49,530 nucleotides of DNA from Kluyvera intermedia (GCF_021440345.1 NZ_JAKCNS010000008.1:1-49530); one strand, 5' to 3'; counted from the stretch's first letter, positions 9,062-18,468 are shown. The notes: generated by a model not told the origin, from the letters alone. Made by a program: numbers and translations.

Positions 9062-10341
9062 TTCATGTCCTCTTGTGTCAATGCAGTATCGCGAGAGTCG
9101 CTATGCACCTTAATGGCGGCGATTGCTTTATCCGACTCGCGAAAGAAAATCATAAACAGCACGGCGATGACGGCGATCATAATGGCACCGAAGCCCCACA
9201 TCCCCGCCCAATTGAAGGTCAACCCATTCACCGGCTCTTTATAGGCAAACATTTTTTCCATCATCACCCCGCCAAGGCGATAGCCAAGCAGGCTGCCAAA
9301 GCCCTGACAGCAGAGGGTGATGAGCCCCTGTGCGGCGGTACGCATATGCACCGGGGCTTTTTTATCCACGTAGATGTAGGCGGTCACGTAGTAAAAATCG
9401 TAGCTCACGCCGTGAAGCAAAATCCCCAGGAACAGCAGCGCGTAGGTGAAGTATTGCTCTGCGCCGCCGTAAACAAAAAATCCATAGCGAATCGCGGCGG
9501 TGATAAGACCAAGTAACAATACCTTTTTAATACCAAAACGTTTGGTGAAGAACGGCAGGGCCAGCATAAAGAAGATTTCAGAGAACTGGCCAAGCGTCAT
9601 CCAACCGGTCGCATTATGCATACCCACTTCGCTCAGGTAGCCGTTGGCAAAGATGTAATAGAACGCCAGCGGCATCGCGAAGAGGAATGAGCACACGAAG
9701 AAGACGAGGAAGTTTTTGTCTCGCAGCAGCACCAGAGCATCCAGCCCCAGCATGACTTTGAGGTCCATCTTGCCGGTACTTTTCGGCGGCGTATCCGGCA
9801 GCAGGAAGGCAAAGATACCCAGCAGCAGGGAGCTACCTGCGGTGATCAGCAGCGGTATGTTAGTTGGAGAGATATCGCTGTATCCCATCATCTGGGGTAG
9901 GAAACCGCAGACCAGGCCAGACGCAATCCAGCCAATAGTGCCCATCACGCGAATACGGGGGAAATCCCGCTCCACGTCACCAACGTTGGCAAAGGCGATG
10001 CTGTTGGTTAAGGCAATGGTGGGCATATAGGTGAGTGAGTAGGCCAGGAGCAGTGGGAAGAAACCGCTGAAGGTGGTTTGCTGGGCGGCAAAATAGATTA
10101 AAACAGCGCCAGCAAACATCAGTACCGCCAGCACTTTTTGTGCCGAGAAAAAGCGATCGGTTAGCGAGCCCACCAGAATTGGCGACAGAATCGCCGCAAT
10201 CGCGGTGCAGGCGTATGACCAGCCAATTTCACCGGCGGTAAACCCGCTTTTACTCAGCCAAAGCCACAATGGCACAAACCAGGCGCCCCAGATAAACCAT
10301 TCAATAAACATCATGAACGACAGCTTCACTGTAGTTTTCAT
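9058..10341 (-). CDS. yegT: Nucleoside:H+ symporter-family transporter (MFS)
   Basis: Inner-membrane protein of 427 residues with about 12 hydrophobic segments; NupG/XapB-like nucleoside:proton symporter family. I place the start at 10341 (MKTTVKLSFMMFIEWFIWG), which matches E. coli YegT and follows an AAGGAT site. The frame stays open to 10506, but that extension looks non-native. The solute is unproven. First gene of the yegT-yegU-yegV operon, divergent from fbaB. Confidence 0.9.
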   Translation of the reverse strand: MKTTVKLSFMMFIEWFIWGAWFVPLWLWLSKSGFTAGEIGWSYACTAIAAILSPILVGSLTDRFFSAQKVLAVLMFAGAVLIYFAAQQTTFSGFFPLLLAYSLTYMPTIALTNSIAFANVGDVERDFPRIRVMGTIGWIASGLVCGFLPQMMGYSDISPTNIPLLITAGSSLLLGIFAFLLPDTPPKSTGKMDLKVMLGLDALVLLRDKNFLVFFVCSFLFAMPLAFYYIFANGYLSEVGMHNATGWMTLGQFSEIFFMLALPFFTKRFGIKKVLLLGLITAAIRYGFFVYGGAEQYFTYALLFLGILLHGVSYDFYYVTAYIYVDKKAPVHMRTAAQGLITLCCQGFGSLLGYRLGGVMMEKMFAYKEPVNGLTFNWAGMWGFGAIMIAVIAVLFMIFFRESDKAIAAIKVHSDSRDTALTQEDMK

Positions 10342-10588
10342 CTCTAAATCCTTCATGACAGGTAAGGTACGCATGAACAATACCATCATGTAATACCTTT
10401 TAAATACCTTTGGGGCGAAAGTTTGAACTCCATAACACTTTACTGTCCATGAATCGTGCCAGCAGATTGCACTTAAAAATAGCGCTAGGATGGAAAAAAC
10501 AGCCATACGCGACCAGACTTAATGCTGCCCTAAAATTCGGGCGGGACATTCAAGCCGACGCAACGTCGGCGCTTACGGGAGCATCGCT
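10342..10588. other. Divergent yegT-fbaB promoter region
   Basis: About 247 bases between divergent genes. It must hold both promoters, but I see no strong consensus pair. A short dyad (GCCC...GGGC around 10531-10545) lies upstream of fbaB, and GGGAG before the fbaB ATG is a plausible ribosome site. Confidence 0.5.
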
Positions 10589-11641
10589 ATGACTGATATT
10601 GCGCAGTTGCTTGGCAAAGACGCCGACAGCCTTTTACAGCATCGTTGTATGACCATTCCAGCCGACCAACTTTATTTACCCGGACACGATTACGTCGACC
10701 GGGTGATGGTCGATAACAACCGTCCGCCTGCCGTATTGCGAAACATGCAAACGCTCTACAATCATGGGCGTTTAGCCGGTACCGGCTATTTGTCTATTCT
10801 GCCGGTGGATCAGGGCGTTGAGCACTCGGCCGGGGCCTCGTTTGCCGCCAATCCGCTCTATTTTGATCCGAAGAATATTGTTGAGCTGGCGATTGAAGCC
10901 GGCTGTAACTGCGTCGCCTCCACCTACGGCGTGCTGGCCTCGGTATCACGCCGCTACGCGCACCGCATCCCGTTCCTTGTGAAGCTTAACCACAACGAAA
11001 CCCTGAGCTACCCCAACACCTTTGACCAGACGCTGTACGCCAGCGTCGAGCAGGCGTTCAATATGGGCGCGGTGGCGGTTGGGGCGACCATCTACTTTGG
11101 TTCGGAAGAGTCTCGCCGCCAGATTGAAGAGATTTCTGCCGCCTTTGAGCGTGCGCACGAACTGGGGCTGGTGACCGTGCTGTGGGCCTATCTGCGTAAC
11201 CCGGCGTTTAAGAAAGACGGCGTCGATTATCACGTATCCGCTGACCTGACCGGTCAGGCTAACCATCTGGCCGCCACCATTGGTGCCGATATCGTGAAGC
11301 AGAAAATGGCGGAAAATAACGGCGGCTATAAAGCGGTGAACTTCGGCTATACCGACGATCGCGTCTACAGCAAACTGACCACCGATAACCCGATTGACCT
11401 GGTGCGCTACCAGTTGGCGAACTGCTATATGGGCCGTGCCGGGCTGATTAACTCCGGCGGCGCGGCCGGGGGTGAAACCGATCTGGCGGACGCAGTACGC
11501 ACTGCGGTTATCAATAAACGCGCGGGTGGGATGGGGCTTATCCTTGGCCGCAAAGCGTTCAAAAAATCGATGGCTGACGGCGTTCAACTCATCAACGCCG
11601 TGCAGGATGTTTATCTCGATACCAAGGTTTCCATCGCCTGA
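10589..11641 (+). CDS. fbaB: Fructose-bisphosphate aldolase, class I (DhnA type)
   Basis: Cleaves fructose-1,6-bisphosphate to glyceraldehyde-3-phosphate and dihydroxyacetone phosphate through a Schiff base. 350 residues, the same length as E. coli FbaB. Landmarks: [20 protein letters not shown] (~66), [14 protein letters not shown] (~131), and [18 protein letters not shown] with Lys237 as the expected Schiff-base lysine. In E. coli it is used mainly in gluconeogenesis. Cytosolic, probably monocistronic, followed by a hairpin. Confidence 0.97.
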   Translation: MTDIAQLLGKDADSLLQHRCMTIPADQLYLPGHDYVDRVMVDNNRPPAVLRNMQTLYNHGRLAGTGYLSILPVDQGVEHSAGASFAANPLYFDPKNIVELAIEAGCNCVASTYGVLASVSRRYAHRIPFLVKLNHNETLSYPNTFDQTLYASVEQAFNMGAVAVGATIYFGSEESRRQIEEISAAFERAHELGLVTVLWAYLRNPAFKKDGVDYHVSADLTGQANHLAATIGADIVKQKMAENNGGYKAVNFGYTDDRVYSKLTTDNPIDLVRYQLANCYMGRAGLINSGGAAGGETDLADAVRTAVINKRAGGMGLILGRKAFKKSMADGVQLINAVQDVYLDTKVSIA

Positions 11642-11646
11642 TTTCC

Positions 11647-11685
11647 CGGTAAATACCCGGTGGCGCAATGCTTACCGGGTATTAC
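11647..11685 (+). terminator. Hairpin after fbaB
   Basis: An imperfect inverted repeat around TACCCGGT...TTACCGGGTATTACC begins a few bases after the fbaB stop and is followed by TTGTTC. It is a probable terminator with one bulge. Confidence 0.55.
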
Positions 11686-11750
11686 CTTGTTCACGCTTGC
11701 GCACTCGATAATTTATCTCAGTTGATCCTTCTCACATTCCCTGCCTCTTT

Positions 11751-11766
11751 TGTGAAAAACATCACG
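11751..11766. promoter_or_regulatory. CRP-like site upstream of the enolase/ABC cluster
   Basis: TGTGAAAAACATCACG matches the CRP pattern TGTGA-N6-TCACA with one mismatch. A second small dyad (TGTGCGTTTGCACA, 11773-11786) lies just downstream. Both precede the catabolic-looking cluster that starts at 11957, so cAMP-CRP activation is plausible. Confidence 0.5.
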
Positions 11767-11852
11767 CCCCCCTGTGCGTTTGCACAAGAAACAGTCCCGC
11801 GTTAGCGGAAATTGTCCGTGGAAGCGCTGCTATTTTGTGCTTAGATTAGTGA

Positions 11853-11887
11853 TGAAACGCCTTTTCAATTACCTGAAACCGGTTTAT
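11853..11887. promoter_or_regulatory. Two LacI-family-like operators
   Basis: TGAAACCGGTTTAT (11874-11887) contains the perfect palindrome AAACCGGTTT with the central CG typical of LacI/GalR-family operators. A related half-palindrome, TGAAA-N5-TTTCA, lies at 11853-11867. They sit about 70-100 bases before the ATG at 11957. No LacI-type gene is in the window, so the regulator would act from elsewhere. Confidence 0.4.
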
Positions 11888-11956
11888 CAAATCGGTGTTG
11901 GACACAGGATTGTGGTGCGAGAAGCGCCATTTCGAATGTTGTACTAAGGACACATA

Positions 11957-13111
11957 ATGAAAATTGAATCTGTAAACGTCACCGTCTTCCAGCATCCTAC
12001 GCGCCGGGTCTCCGACAGCGCCGGGCACTCGCATCCAGGGCCTGAAAGCATGGCGAAAATGGCGATGCTGACCATTACCGCAGACGATGGCAGCAAAGGT
12101 TACTCCTTTGCGCCGCCGGAAATCGTGCGTCCGTTTGTGGTCAATACCTTCTTCCGCAAAGTGCTGGTGGGCCAGGACCCGTTTAACCGCGAGCGTATCT
12201 GGCAGGATCTGGTGCATTGGCAGCGCGGTAGCGCGCATCAGCTCACCGAACGTGCGCTCTCTTTCGTTGAGCAAGCGCTGTGGGATCTCGCCGGTCGTAA
12301 GCTCAATATGCCGGTCTACAAGCTGCTGGGCGGCTACCGCGACAAAGTTCCGGCCTACGGCAGCACTATGTGCGGCGATGACTTACCCGGCGGCCTGTCC
12401 ACGCCGGAAGAGTACGCCGCATTCAGCGAAACGCTGGTAGCGCGCGGTTACAAAGCCATCAAGCTGCACACCTGGATGCCGCCGGTCTCTTTCGCGCCAA
12501 ACCCGAAAATGGATATCAAAGCCTGCGCCGCGGTGCGCGAAGCGGTCGGCCCGGATATCGACCTGATGATTGACGGCTACCACTGGTACAGCCGTACCGA
12601 AGCGCTGTGGATTGGTAAAGAGCTGGAAAAACTCAACTTTGCCTGGTTTGAAGAGCCGATGGAAGAAGACAGCATGTCGTCGTATGCTTGGCTGGCTGAG
12701 AACCTGTCGATTCCGATTATTGGCCCGGAAAGCTTTGGCGGCAAACACCACAGCCGTGCGGACTGGGTAAAAGCGGGCGCATGCGACATTCTGCGTGCGG
12801 GCGCCAACGGCGTGGGCGGCATTGGGCCAACCATGAAAGTGGCCGCGCTGGCGGAATCTTTCGGCATGGATTGCGAAGTCCACGGCAACGGCGCGGCAAG
12901 CCTGGCGGCAGTAGGGGCTATTCGCAACTGTCGCTGGTACGAGCGTGGTCTGCTGCACCCGTTCCTCGACTACGACCAGCCAGCTGCCTACCTGAACAGC
13001 ATCATCGACCCGATGGATGCCGACGGGTTTGTGCATTTGTCACAACGTCCGGGATTGGGCGAAGACATCAATTTTGACTATATCGAAGCCAACACCGTCA
13101 GCCACGACTGA
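11957..13111 (+). CDS. Enolase-superfamily enzyme, mandelate racemase subgroup
   Basis: 384 residues. N-terminal capping domain (~1-130), then a (β/α)7β barrel. Barrel landmarks: YKAIKLH with Lys169 and His171, metal ligands Asp206 (MIDGYHW), Glu232 (FEEPMEED) and Glu258 (GPESFGG), and His309 (EVHGNG). The Asp usually paired with this His appears to be Gly282 (RAGANGVGG), so the dyad is incomplete. The subgroup contains acid-sugar dehydratases, racemases and epimerases; I cannot name the substrate. It heads a co-directional ABC importer cluster, suggesting that the importer brings in its substrate. ATG after AAGGA. Confidence 0.88.
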   Translation: MKIESVNVTVFQHPTRRVSDSAGHSHPGPESMAKMAMLTITADDGSKGYSFAPPEIVRPFVVNTFFRKVLVGQDPFNRERIWQDLVHWQRGSAHQLTERALSFVEQALWDLAGRKLNMPVYKLLGGYRDKVPAYGSTMCGDDLPGGLSTPEEYAAFSETLVARGYKAIKLHTWMPPVSFAPNPKMDIKACAAVREAVGPDIDLMIDGYHWYSRTEALWIGKELEKLNFAWFEEPMEEDSMSSYAWLAENLSIPIIGPESFGGKHHSRADWVKAGACDILRAGANGVGGIGPTMKVAALAESFGMDCEVHGNGAASLAAVGAIRNCRWYERGLLHPFLDYDQPAAYLNSIIDPMDADGFVHLSQRPGLGEDINFDYIEANTVSHD

Positions 13112-13146
13112 CACATAACAAATAAAAGATAGGCACGAATGGATTC

Positions 13147-13172
13147 GTCGCCTGTCGTACCCTACAGGCGAC
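13147..13172. repeat. Hairpin between the enolase-like gene and the ABC binding protein
   Basis: Perfect 9-bp inverted repeat (13147-13155 with 13164-13172), 8-base loop, no T-run. It ends six bases before the next ATG, where it would occlude or replace the usual ribosome site. It may stabilise the downstream transcript or tune translation. Confidence 0.55.
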
Positions 13173-13178
13173 AGATAG

Positions 13179-14801
13179 ATGAAAAAATCCTCCTTACTGG
13201 GAGCGTGTTTGCTCGCGCTCGCCATGACGATGGGGAGCGGGGCGGCGATGGCCAAAACGCCGCCCGATCAGCTCATTATCGGCATGAACATGAACAATCT
13301 CCTGACCCTCGACCCGGCCGCGATGACCGGGAACGAAGTGGTCGGGATTGTGGTTAACCTCTACGACTCGCTGGTGGAGCTCGATCCTGAGCAGCTCACC
13401 CACGTCAAACCGGCGCTGGCCAAATCCTGGGATATCAGCCCGGACGGCAAAACGCTGACCTTCCATCTGCAGGACAACGTGAAGTTTCACTCCGGCAATC
13501 CGCTGACCGCCGCCGATGTGGTGTGGTCGATGCGGCGCATTTTGCATCTCAACCTGGCGCAGGCGTCGGTGTGGAAATCTTACGGCTTTAGTAAAAAGAA
13601 CGTCGATAAGCAGGTGACTGCGCTTGACGACTACACCGTGCAAATTGTCCTGCCAAAAGATAATGACCCGCAGCTGGTCATTTATTCGCTGGGCGCGCTG
13701 GGCAATCTCGGGGTGCTCGACAGCAAAACGGTGCAGAGCCACGAACAAGACAACGACTGGGGCAATCGCTGGCTGACCACTCACGAAGCCGGTTCCGGGC
13801 CGTTTATGCTGGAAACCTGGCAGGCCAAAGACGTGCTGCGCATGAAACGCAACCCGGAGTACTGGCGCGGCGAGCCGAAGATGAGCCGCGTGGTGCTGCG
13901 TCACTTCCAGGAGTCGCAGACTCCGCGTCTGATGATTGAGAAAGGTGACCTGGATATTGCGAACAACATGGCGGTTTCCGATATCAACGCCCTGCGTAAA
14001 GACCCGGCGCTGACCGTCGATGCCGTGCAGCGCGGCACCATGTACTACGTCTCAATGAGCATGAAAGAGGCGCACTTCGCCAATCCAAAAGTCCGCGAAG
14101 CGGTGCGCTATCTGATTGATTATCAGGGGATCAATAAAGCATTGATGCCGGGCTACGGCGTGCTGCACCAGCGGCCAATCAAAGCGGGGATGCCGTCAAC
14201 GCTGGCGGATCCGGGCTACACCTTCGATCTGGCGCGGGCGAAAAAACTGCTGGCAGAGGCCGGGTACCCTGACGGCTTTGATACCACCCTACGGGTGCTG
14301 TCCGATCAGCCGTTCCTTAATATTGCCATTGCCGTGCAGTCCACGCTGATGCAGGCGGGGATCAACGCCAAAATCATCACCGGCACCGGTAACCAGATCT
14401 ACGGCGCAATGCGCGAGCGTAAGTTCGACATGCTGGTTGGGCGCGGCGGTAGCGGTATGGAACCCCATCCACATTCCAGCCTGCGTGCTCTGGTCTATAA
14501 CCCGGACAACAGTGATGAAGCGCGCTTGACCAACTTCCAGGGCTGGCGCACCGGTTTTTACGATAAACAGCTCAACGAGATGATCGACCATGCGCTGCTG
14601 CAGCGCGACCCGCAAAAACAGGTCGCGGAATACCAGGCGGTGCAAACGCGATTTGACCAGTTGATCCCGGCGATGATCCCGCTTTCTCAGATGGTGGACT
14701 CGGTGGTGGTGCGGAATGAAGTGAAAGATTACAAACCGCACCCGTCGGCGTCGACGTTCCTGCGTGAAGTCTACAAAGTTAGCGAAGGAGATAAAGGATG
14801 A
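13179..14801 (+). CDS. ABC importer periplasmic binding protein, Dpp/Opp family
   Basis: 540 residues. Signal peptide MKKSSLLGACLLALAMTMGSGAAMA, then a family 5 solute-binding protein: WDISPDGKTLTFHLQDNVKFH and NPLTAADVVWSMRRI near residues 85-120, YWRGEPKMSRVV (~228). The family binds peptides, nickel, or less often opines and oligosaccharides. The next four genes encode two permeases and two ATPases, making a complete importer. No strong ribosome site precedes the ATG; a hairpin lies directly upstream. The ligand is probably related to the enolase-family enzyme substrate (inference). Confidence 0.92.
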   Translation: MKKSSLLGACLLALAMTMGSGAAMAKTPPDQLIIGMNMNNLLTLDPAAMTGNEVVGIVVNLYDSLVELDPEQLTHVKPALAKSWDISPDGKTLTFHLQDNVKFHSGNPLTAADVVWSMRRILHLNLAQASVWKSYGFSKKNVDKQVTALDDYTVQIVLPKDNDPQLVIYSLGALGNLGVLDSKTVQSHEQDNDWGNRWLTTHEAGSGPFMLETWQAKDVLRMKRNPEYWRGEPKMSRVVLRHFQESQTPRLMIEKGDLDIANNMAVSDINALRKDPALTVDAVQRGTMYYVSMSMKEAHFANPKVREAVRYLIDYQGINKALMPGYGVLHQRPIKAGMPSTLADPGYTFDLARAKKLLAEAGYPDGFDTTLRVLSDQPFLNIAIAVQSTLMQAGINAKIITGTGNQIYGAMRERKFDMLVGRGGSGMEPHPHSSLRALVYNPDNSDEARLTNFQGWRTGFYDKQLNEMIDHALLQRDPQKQVAEYQAVQTRFDQLIPAMIPLSQMVDSVVVRNEVKDYKPHPSASTFLREVYKVSEGDKG

Positions 14802-15835
14802 GTACGGCAATTCTCGCGCCCGGCTCTCGGACCCGGCGCTTCTCAAAACGATTGATCCAGGTGGCGATAACGCTGTTTGGCCTGCTGCTGCTGACCTTCT
14901 TTATTGGCCGCGTGATGCCCATTGACCCGGTGCTGGCGATCGTTGGCCCGGACGCTGACCAGAGTACCTATCAGCAGGTTTACCACCAGTTGGGCTTTGA
15001 CCAGTCGCTGATGCAGCAATTTGGCATCTACTTTGTCAATTTGCTGCACGGGGATTTAGGCAACGCGCTGCTGACCGGTAAACCGGTGACGGACGATATT
15101 ATTCGCGTCTTCCCGGCCACCATGGAGCTGGCGACGATGGCGATTATCGTCGGCGCGGGTCTCGGTATTCCTCTGGGCGTGCTGGCAGCGGCGCGTCGCA
15201 ACAGTCTCTCCGATTACGTGGTACGCATTATCAGCCTTGCCGGTTATTCGACGCCGATTTTCTGGGTCGGAATGATGGGGCTATTGGTGTTCTACGCCTG
15301 GCTTGGCTGGGTGGGCGGCGCTGGGCGGGTGGATCTGGGGCTGGACGGCATTGTGCCGCGCCGCACCGGGCTGATGACGGTCGATGCGCTGCTGGCCGGT
15401 AACAGCGAGGTGTTCTGGAACGCTATCAACCACCTGATTCTGCCCGCCGCGCTGCTGGGCTTCCACTCGCTGGCCTACATCAGCCGCATGACCCGCAGCT
15501 TTATGCTGGCGCAGCTGTCGCAGGAGTTCATCATTACGGCGCGAGTGAAAGGGCTCACCGAGCGCCAGGTTATCTGGAATCACGCTTTCCGTAACATTCT
15601 GGTGCAGCTGCTGACGGTGGTGGCGCTGGCCTACGGCTCGCTGCTGGAAGGGGCAGTACTGATTGAAACCGTCTTCTCGTGGCCTGGCTTTGGCTCTTAT
15701 CTCACCGGTAGCCTGCTGCTGGGGGATATGAATGCGGTGATGGGCTGCGTGCTGCTGGTGGGCGTTATCTTTGTGATGCTCAATCTGCTCTCCGACATGC
15801 TGTATCAATTCTTCGATCCGAGGACAAAATCATGA
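14798..15835 (+). CDS. ABC importer permease, DppB type
   Basis: 345 residues, inner-membrane permease with about six hydrophobic segments. It has the N-terminal extracytoplasmic region typical of DppB/OppB (MPIDPVLAIVGPDADQSTYQQV). The cytoplasmic EAA loop that contacts the ATPase is visible near VKGLTERQVIWNHAFRN. The start overlaps the binding-protein stop by four bases, indicating coupled translation. Confidence 0.92.
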   Translation: MSTAILAPGSRTRRFSKRLIQVAITLFGLLLLTFFIGRVMPIDPVLAIVGPDADQSTYQQVYHQLGFDQSLMQQFGIYFVNLLHGDLGNALLTGKPVTDDIIRVFPATMELATMAIIVGAGLGIPLGVLAAARRNSLSDYVVRIISLAGYSTPIFWVGMMGLLVFYAWLGWVGGAGRVDLGLDGIVPRRTGLMTVDALLAGNSEVFWNAINHLILPAALLGFHSLAYISRMTRSFMLAQLSQEFIITARVKGLTERQVIWNHAFRNILVQLLTVVALAYGSLLEGAVLIETVFSWPGFGSYLTGSLLLGDMNAVMGCVLLVGVIFVMLNLLSDMLYQFFDPRTKS

Positions 15836-16737
15836 CGGTTTCTCTGGATACATCGCTTGCCAGCGGGGGCGGTGAAGGCCGCCAGCGCCTGCTGCGCGCT
15901 TTCACCCGCGCCGGTGGTTTTATCGGCAAGATGGCGCGGAATCCGCTGACCGCTATCGGCGGCGGGATTATCTTCCTGCTGGTGATTGTGGCGATTTTCG
16001 CGCCGTGGATTGCCCCTTACAAACCGCTGGTGCAGGACCTGAATAACGCGCTGACCGCGCCGAATGCCCAGCACTGGTTCGGCACCGATGAGTTTGGTCG
16101 CGATATCTTCAGCCGGCTGGTTTACGGCTCGCGCATTACGCTTTACATCGTGCTGCTGGTGTCGGTCACCGTCGGCCCGCTGGGGCTGCTGCTCGGCGTC
16201 TGCGCGGGCTACTTTGGCGGCAAGGTCGATATGGTGCTGATGCGCGTCACCGATATCTTTATCTCCTTCCCAAGCCTGGTGCTGGCGCTGGCGTTTGTCG
16301 CCGCCTTAGGCCCAGGGCTCGAACATGTGGTTATCGCCATTACCTTGACCGCCTGGCCGCCGATTGCCCGTCTGGCGCGTGCCGAAACGCTCTCCCTGCG
16401 ACAGGCGGACTTTATCTCAGCCGTCCGTCTGCAAGGGGCATTACCGGCGCGCGTGCTGTGGCGGCATATTGTTCCGCTGTGCCTGCCTTCGGTGATCATC
16501 CGTATCACCATGAACATGGCGGGGATCATTCTGACCGCCGCCGGTCTGGGCTTCCTCGGCCTTGGGGCGCAGCCGCCAGAGCCGGAGTGGGGCGCAATGA
16601 TTTCCAGCGGCCGTACCTACATGATGGAGTGCTGGTGGGTGGTGACAATTCCGGGGCTGGCGATTCTTATCAACAGCTTAGCGTTCAACTTCTTAGGAGA
16701 TGGCCTACGTGACATCCTCGATCCTCGCAGTGAATAA
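15832..16737 (+). CDS. ABC importer permease, DppC type
   Basis: 301 residues. N-terminal cytosolic tail, first membrane segment at ~43-62, then the DppC signature HWFGTDEFGRDIFSRLVYGS (~82) and the EAA loop (LPARVLWRHIVPLCLP). It pairs with the DppB-type permease. The start overlaps the previous stop; its 3' end overlaps the next gene. Confidence 0.92.
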   Translation: MTVSLDTSLASGGGEGRQRLLRAFTRAGGFIGKMARNPLTAIGGGIIFLLVIVAIFAPWIAPYKPLVQDLNNALTAPNAQHWFGTDEFGRDIFSRLVYGSRITLYIVLLVSVTVGPLGLLLGVCAGYFGGKVDMVLMRVTDIFISFPSLVLALAFVAALGPGLEHVVIAITLTAWPPIARLARAETLSLRQADFISAVRLQGALPARVLWRHIVPLCLPSVIIRITMNMAGIILTAAGLGFLGLGAQPPEPEWGAMISSGRTYMMECWWVVTIPGLAILINSLAFNFLGDGLRDILDPRSE

Positions 16738-17575
16738 CGCGGCACCGCTGCTCGACGTGCGCGACCTGAGCGTTGATTTCGTTAACGGCGACGCGGTGAC
16801 CCACGCGGTCCGCGGCGTCTCCTTCCAGTTAGGGCGTGAAAAGCTGGCGATTGTCGGCGAATCCGGCTCCGGGAAATCCACCGTCGGACGAGCGCTGCTG
16901 CACCTGCACCCGAAAAAAGCGCGCATTGGCGCCAGCCTGATGCAGTTTGGCGACATCGACCTGCTGAATGCCAGCGAGGCGCAGATGCGCGCCATTCGCG
17001 GCAAGCGGATTTCAATGATTATGCAGGATCCGAAATACTCACTGAACCCGGTGGTACGCGTGGGTGACCAGATTGCGGAAGCTTGGCTGACGCATCATCC
17101 GGGGCATAAATCGGAGGCGAAAGCCAAAGCGCTGGAGATGCTGGACGTGGTGCGTATTCGCGACCCGGAGCGGGTTTATCAGCTCTATCCACATGAAATT
17201 TCCGGCGGTCAGGGACAGCGCATCATGATTGCCATGATGCTGATTACCGACCCGGAGCTGGTGATTGCCGATGAGCCGACGTCAGCGTTGGACGTTTCGG
17301 TACGTTTGCAGGTGCTGGGGCTGCTCGATGATTTGGTCAAATCCCGCGGTCTGGGGCTGATTTTTATCAGCCACGACATCAACCTCGTGCGCAGCTTCTG
17401 TGACCGCGTGCTGGTGATGTATGCCGGGCGAGTGGTGGAGTCCATCGCCGCCTGCGACCTTGACCATGCGCAGCACCCGTATACGCAGGGGCTGATTAGC
17501 GCTCTGCCGGATATGCAACATCGCCGCCCGGTTCTGCCGGTGCTGCAGCGTCAGGCCAGCTGGCTGACGGAATAA
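16700..17575 (+). CDS. ABC importer ATPase, DppD type
   Basis: 291 residues if the ATG at 16700 is used. The in-frame GTG at 16709 (VTSSILAV) is better spaced from the AGGAG at ~16695 and may be the true start. Walker A GESGSGKS (~53), Q-loop MQDPKYSLNP, signature SGGQGQR, Walker [13 protein letters not shown] and the H-loop SHD are all intact. It ends with the short C-terminal oligopeptide-transporter extension. It overlaps the upstream permease by 38 bases. Confidence 0.92.
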   Translation: MAYVTSSILAVNNAAPLLDVRDLSVDFVNGDAVTHAVRGVSFQLGREKLAIVGESGSGKSTVGRALLHLHPKKARIGASLMQFGDIDLLNASEAQMRAIRGKRISMIMQDPKYSLNPVVRVGDQIAEAWLTHHPGHKSEAKAKALEMLDVVRIRDPERVYQLYPHEISGGQGQRIMIAMMLITDPELVIADEPTSALDVSVRLQVLGLLDDLVKSRGLGLIFISHDINLVRSFCDRVLVMYAGRVVESIAACDLDHAQHPYTQGLISALPDMQHRRPVLPVLQRQASWLTE

Positions 17576-17585
17576 GGAGCGCCCG

Positions 17586-18359
17586 ATGATTGAAGTGAAA
17601 AACCTGAACCTGGTATTTGGCGAAGGCGACAAGCGCAACCAGGTGTTGTACGACGTGAATTTCCACGTTCAACCGGGCGAGATTTATGGCCTGGTAGGGG
17701 AGTCCGGCTCCGGGAAAACCACGGTGCTGAAATGCCTGGCCGGGCTGTTTAACCATTGGCAGGGCGAGTTGGCGATTGGCGGCCAGCGGCTGGGGAACAC
17801 CCTCAGTCGCGAGCGCTGCCGCAAAGTGCAGATGGTGTTTCAGGATCCTTACGGTTCGCTGCACCCGCGCCACACCATTGGCGACATTCTTGAAGAGCCG
17901 CTGCAAATCCACGGCATTAACGACCGTGACCGGCGGATCAACACGCTGCTGGACCGCGTGGGGTTAAACCGCGCGTTTCGTAATCGCTATCCGCACCAGC
18001 TCTCCGGCGGCCAGCGGCAGCGCGTGGCGATTGCCCGTGCGCTGATCCTCGAACCGCAGGTGCTGCTGCTTGATGAGCCGACCTCGGCGCTGGATGTGTC
18101 GGTACAGGCGGAAATCCTCAATCTGCTGGCGGAACTGCAGGCGGAGTCGAATCTCACCTACCTGATGGTAACCCACGATCTGGGGGTGATTGCCCATCTC
18201 TGCCAGAAAGTGGCGGTGATGCAGTACGGCAAGATTCTGGAAACGCTGACCGTGGATGCGCTGGTGAGCGGCGAGGCGCAAACGGCGTATACGCAGATGC
18301 TGGTCAACGCCAGCCGTCAGTACACGCGAGAAATGGCGCGGGAGGTTGCCGCGTATTGA
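17586..18359 (+). CDS. ABC importer ATPase, DppF type
   Basis: 257 residues, the second ATPase of the importer. Walker A GESGSGKT (~39), Q-loop [10 protein letters not shown] (typical of DppF), signature LSGGQRQR, Walker [13 protein letters not shown] and H-loop VTHD. It follows the DppD-type gene by ten bases with an AGGAG ribosome site and is the last gene before two strong hairpins. Confidence 0.92.
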   Translation: MIEVKNLNLVFGEGDKRNQVLYDVNFHVQPGEIYGLVGESGSGKTTVLKCLAGLFNHWQGELAIGGQRLGNTLSRERCRKVQMVFQDPYGSLHPRHTIGDILEEPLQIHGINDRDRRINTLLDRVGLNRAFRNRYPHQLSGGQRQRVAIARALILEPQVLLLDEPTSALDVSVQAEILNLLAELQAESNLTYLMVTHDLGVIAHLCQKVAVMQYGKILETLTVDALVSGEAQTAYTQMLVNASRQYTREMAREVAAY

Positions 18360-18375
18360 TCGATGCCGTCGCTGT

Positions 18376-18440
18376 CGGCCCGCCAGGCGCAGTGCCAGCG
18401 GGCCGCTCGACACAGAACGTCGGATAGCGCGTGCTATCCG
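18376..18440. repeat. Two hairpins between the importer and the next binding protein
   Basis: The first hairpin (18376-18383 with 18398-18405) has an 8-bp GC-rich stem; the second (18421-18428 with 18433-18440, CGGATAGC) has a perfect 8-bp stem with a 4-base loop. Neither has a T-run. They may attenuate transcription or protect the upstream message, and they separate the importer from the gene at 18469. Confidence 0.55.
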
Positions 18441-18468
18441 GCCAACGACCTCTGGGAAACAATAAAAA

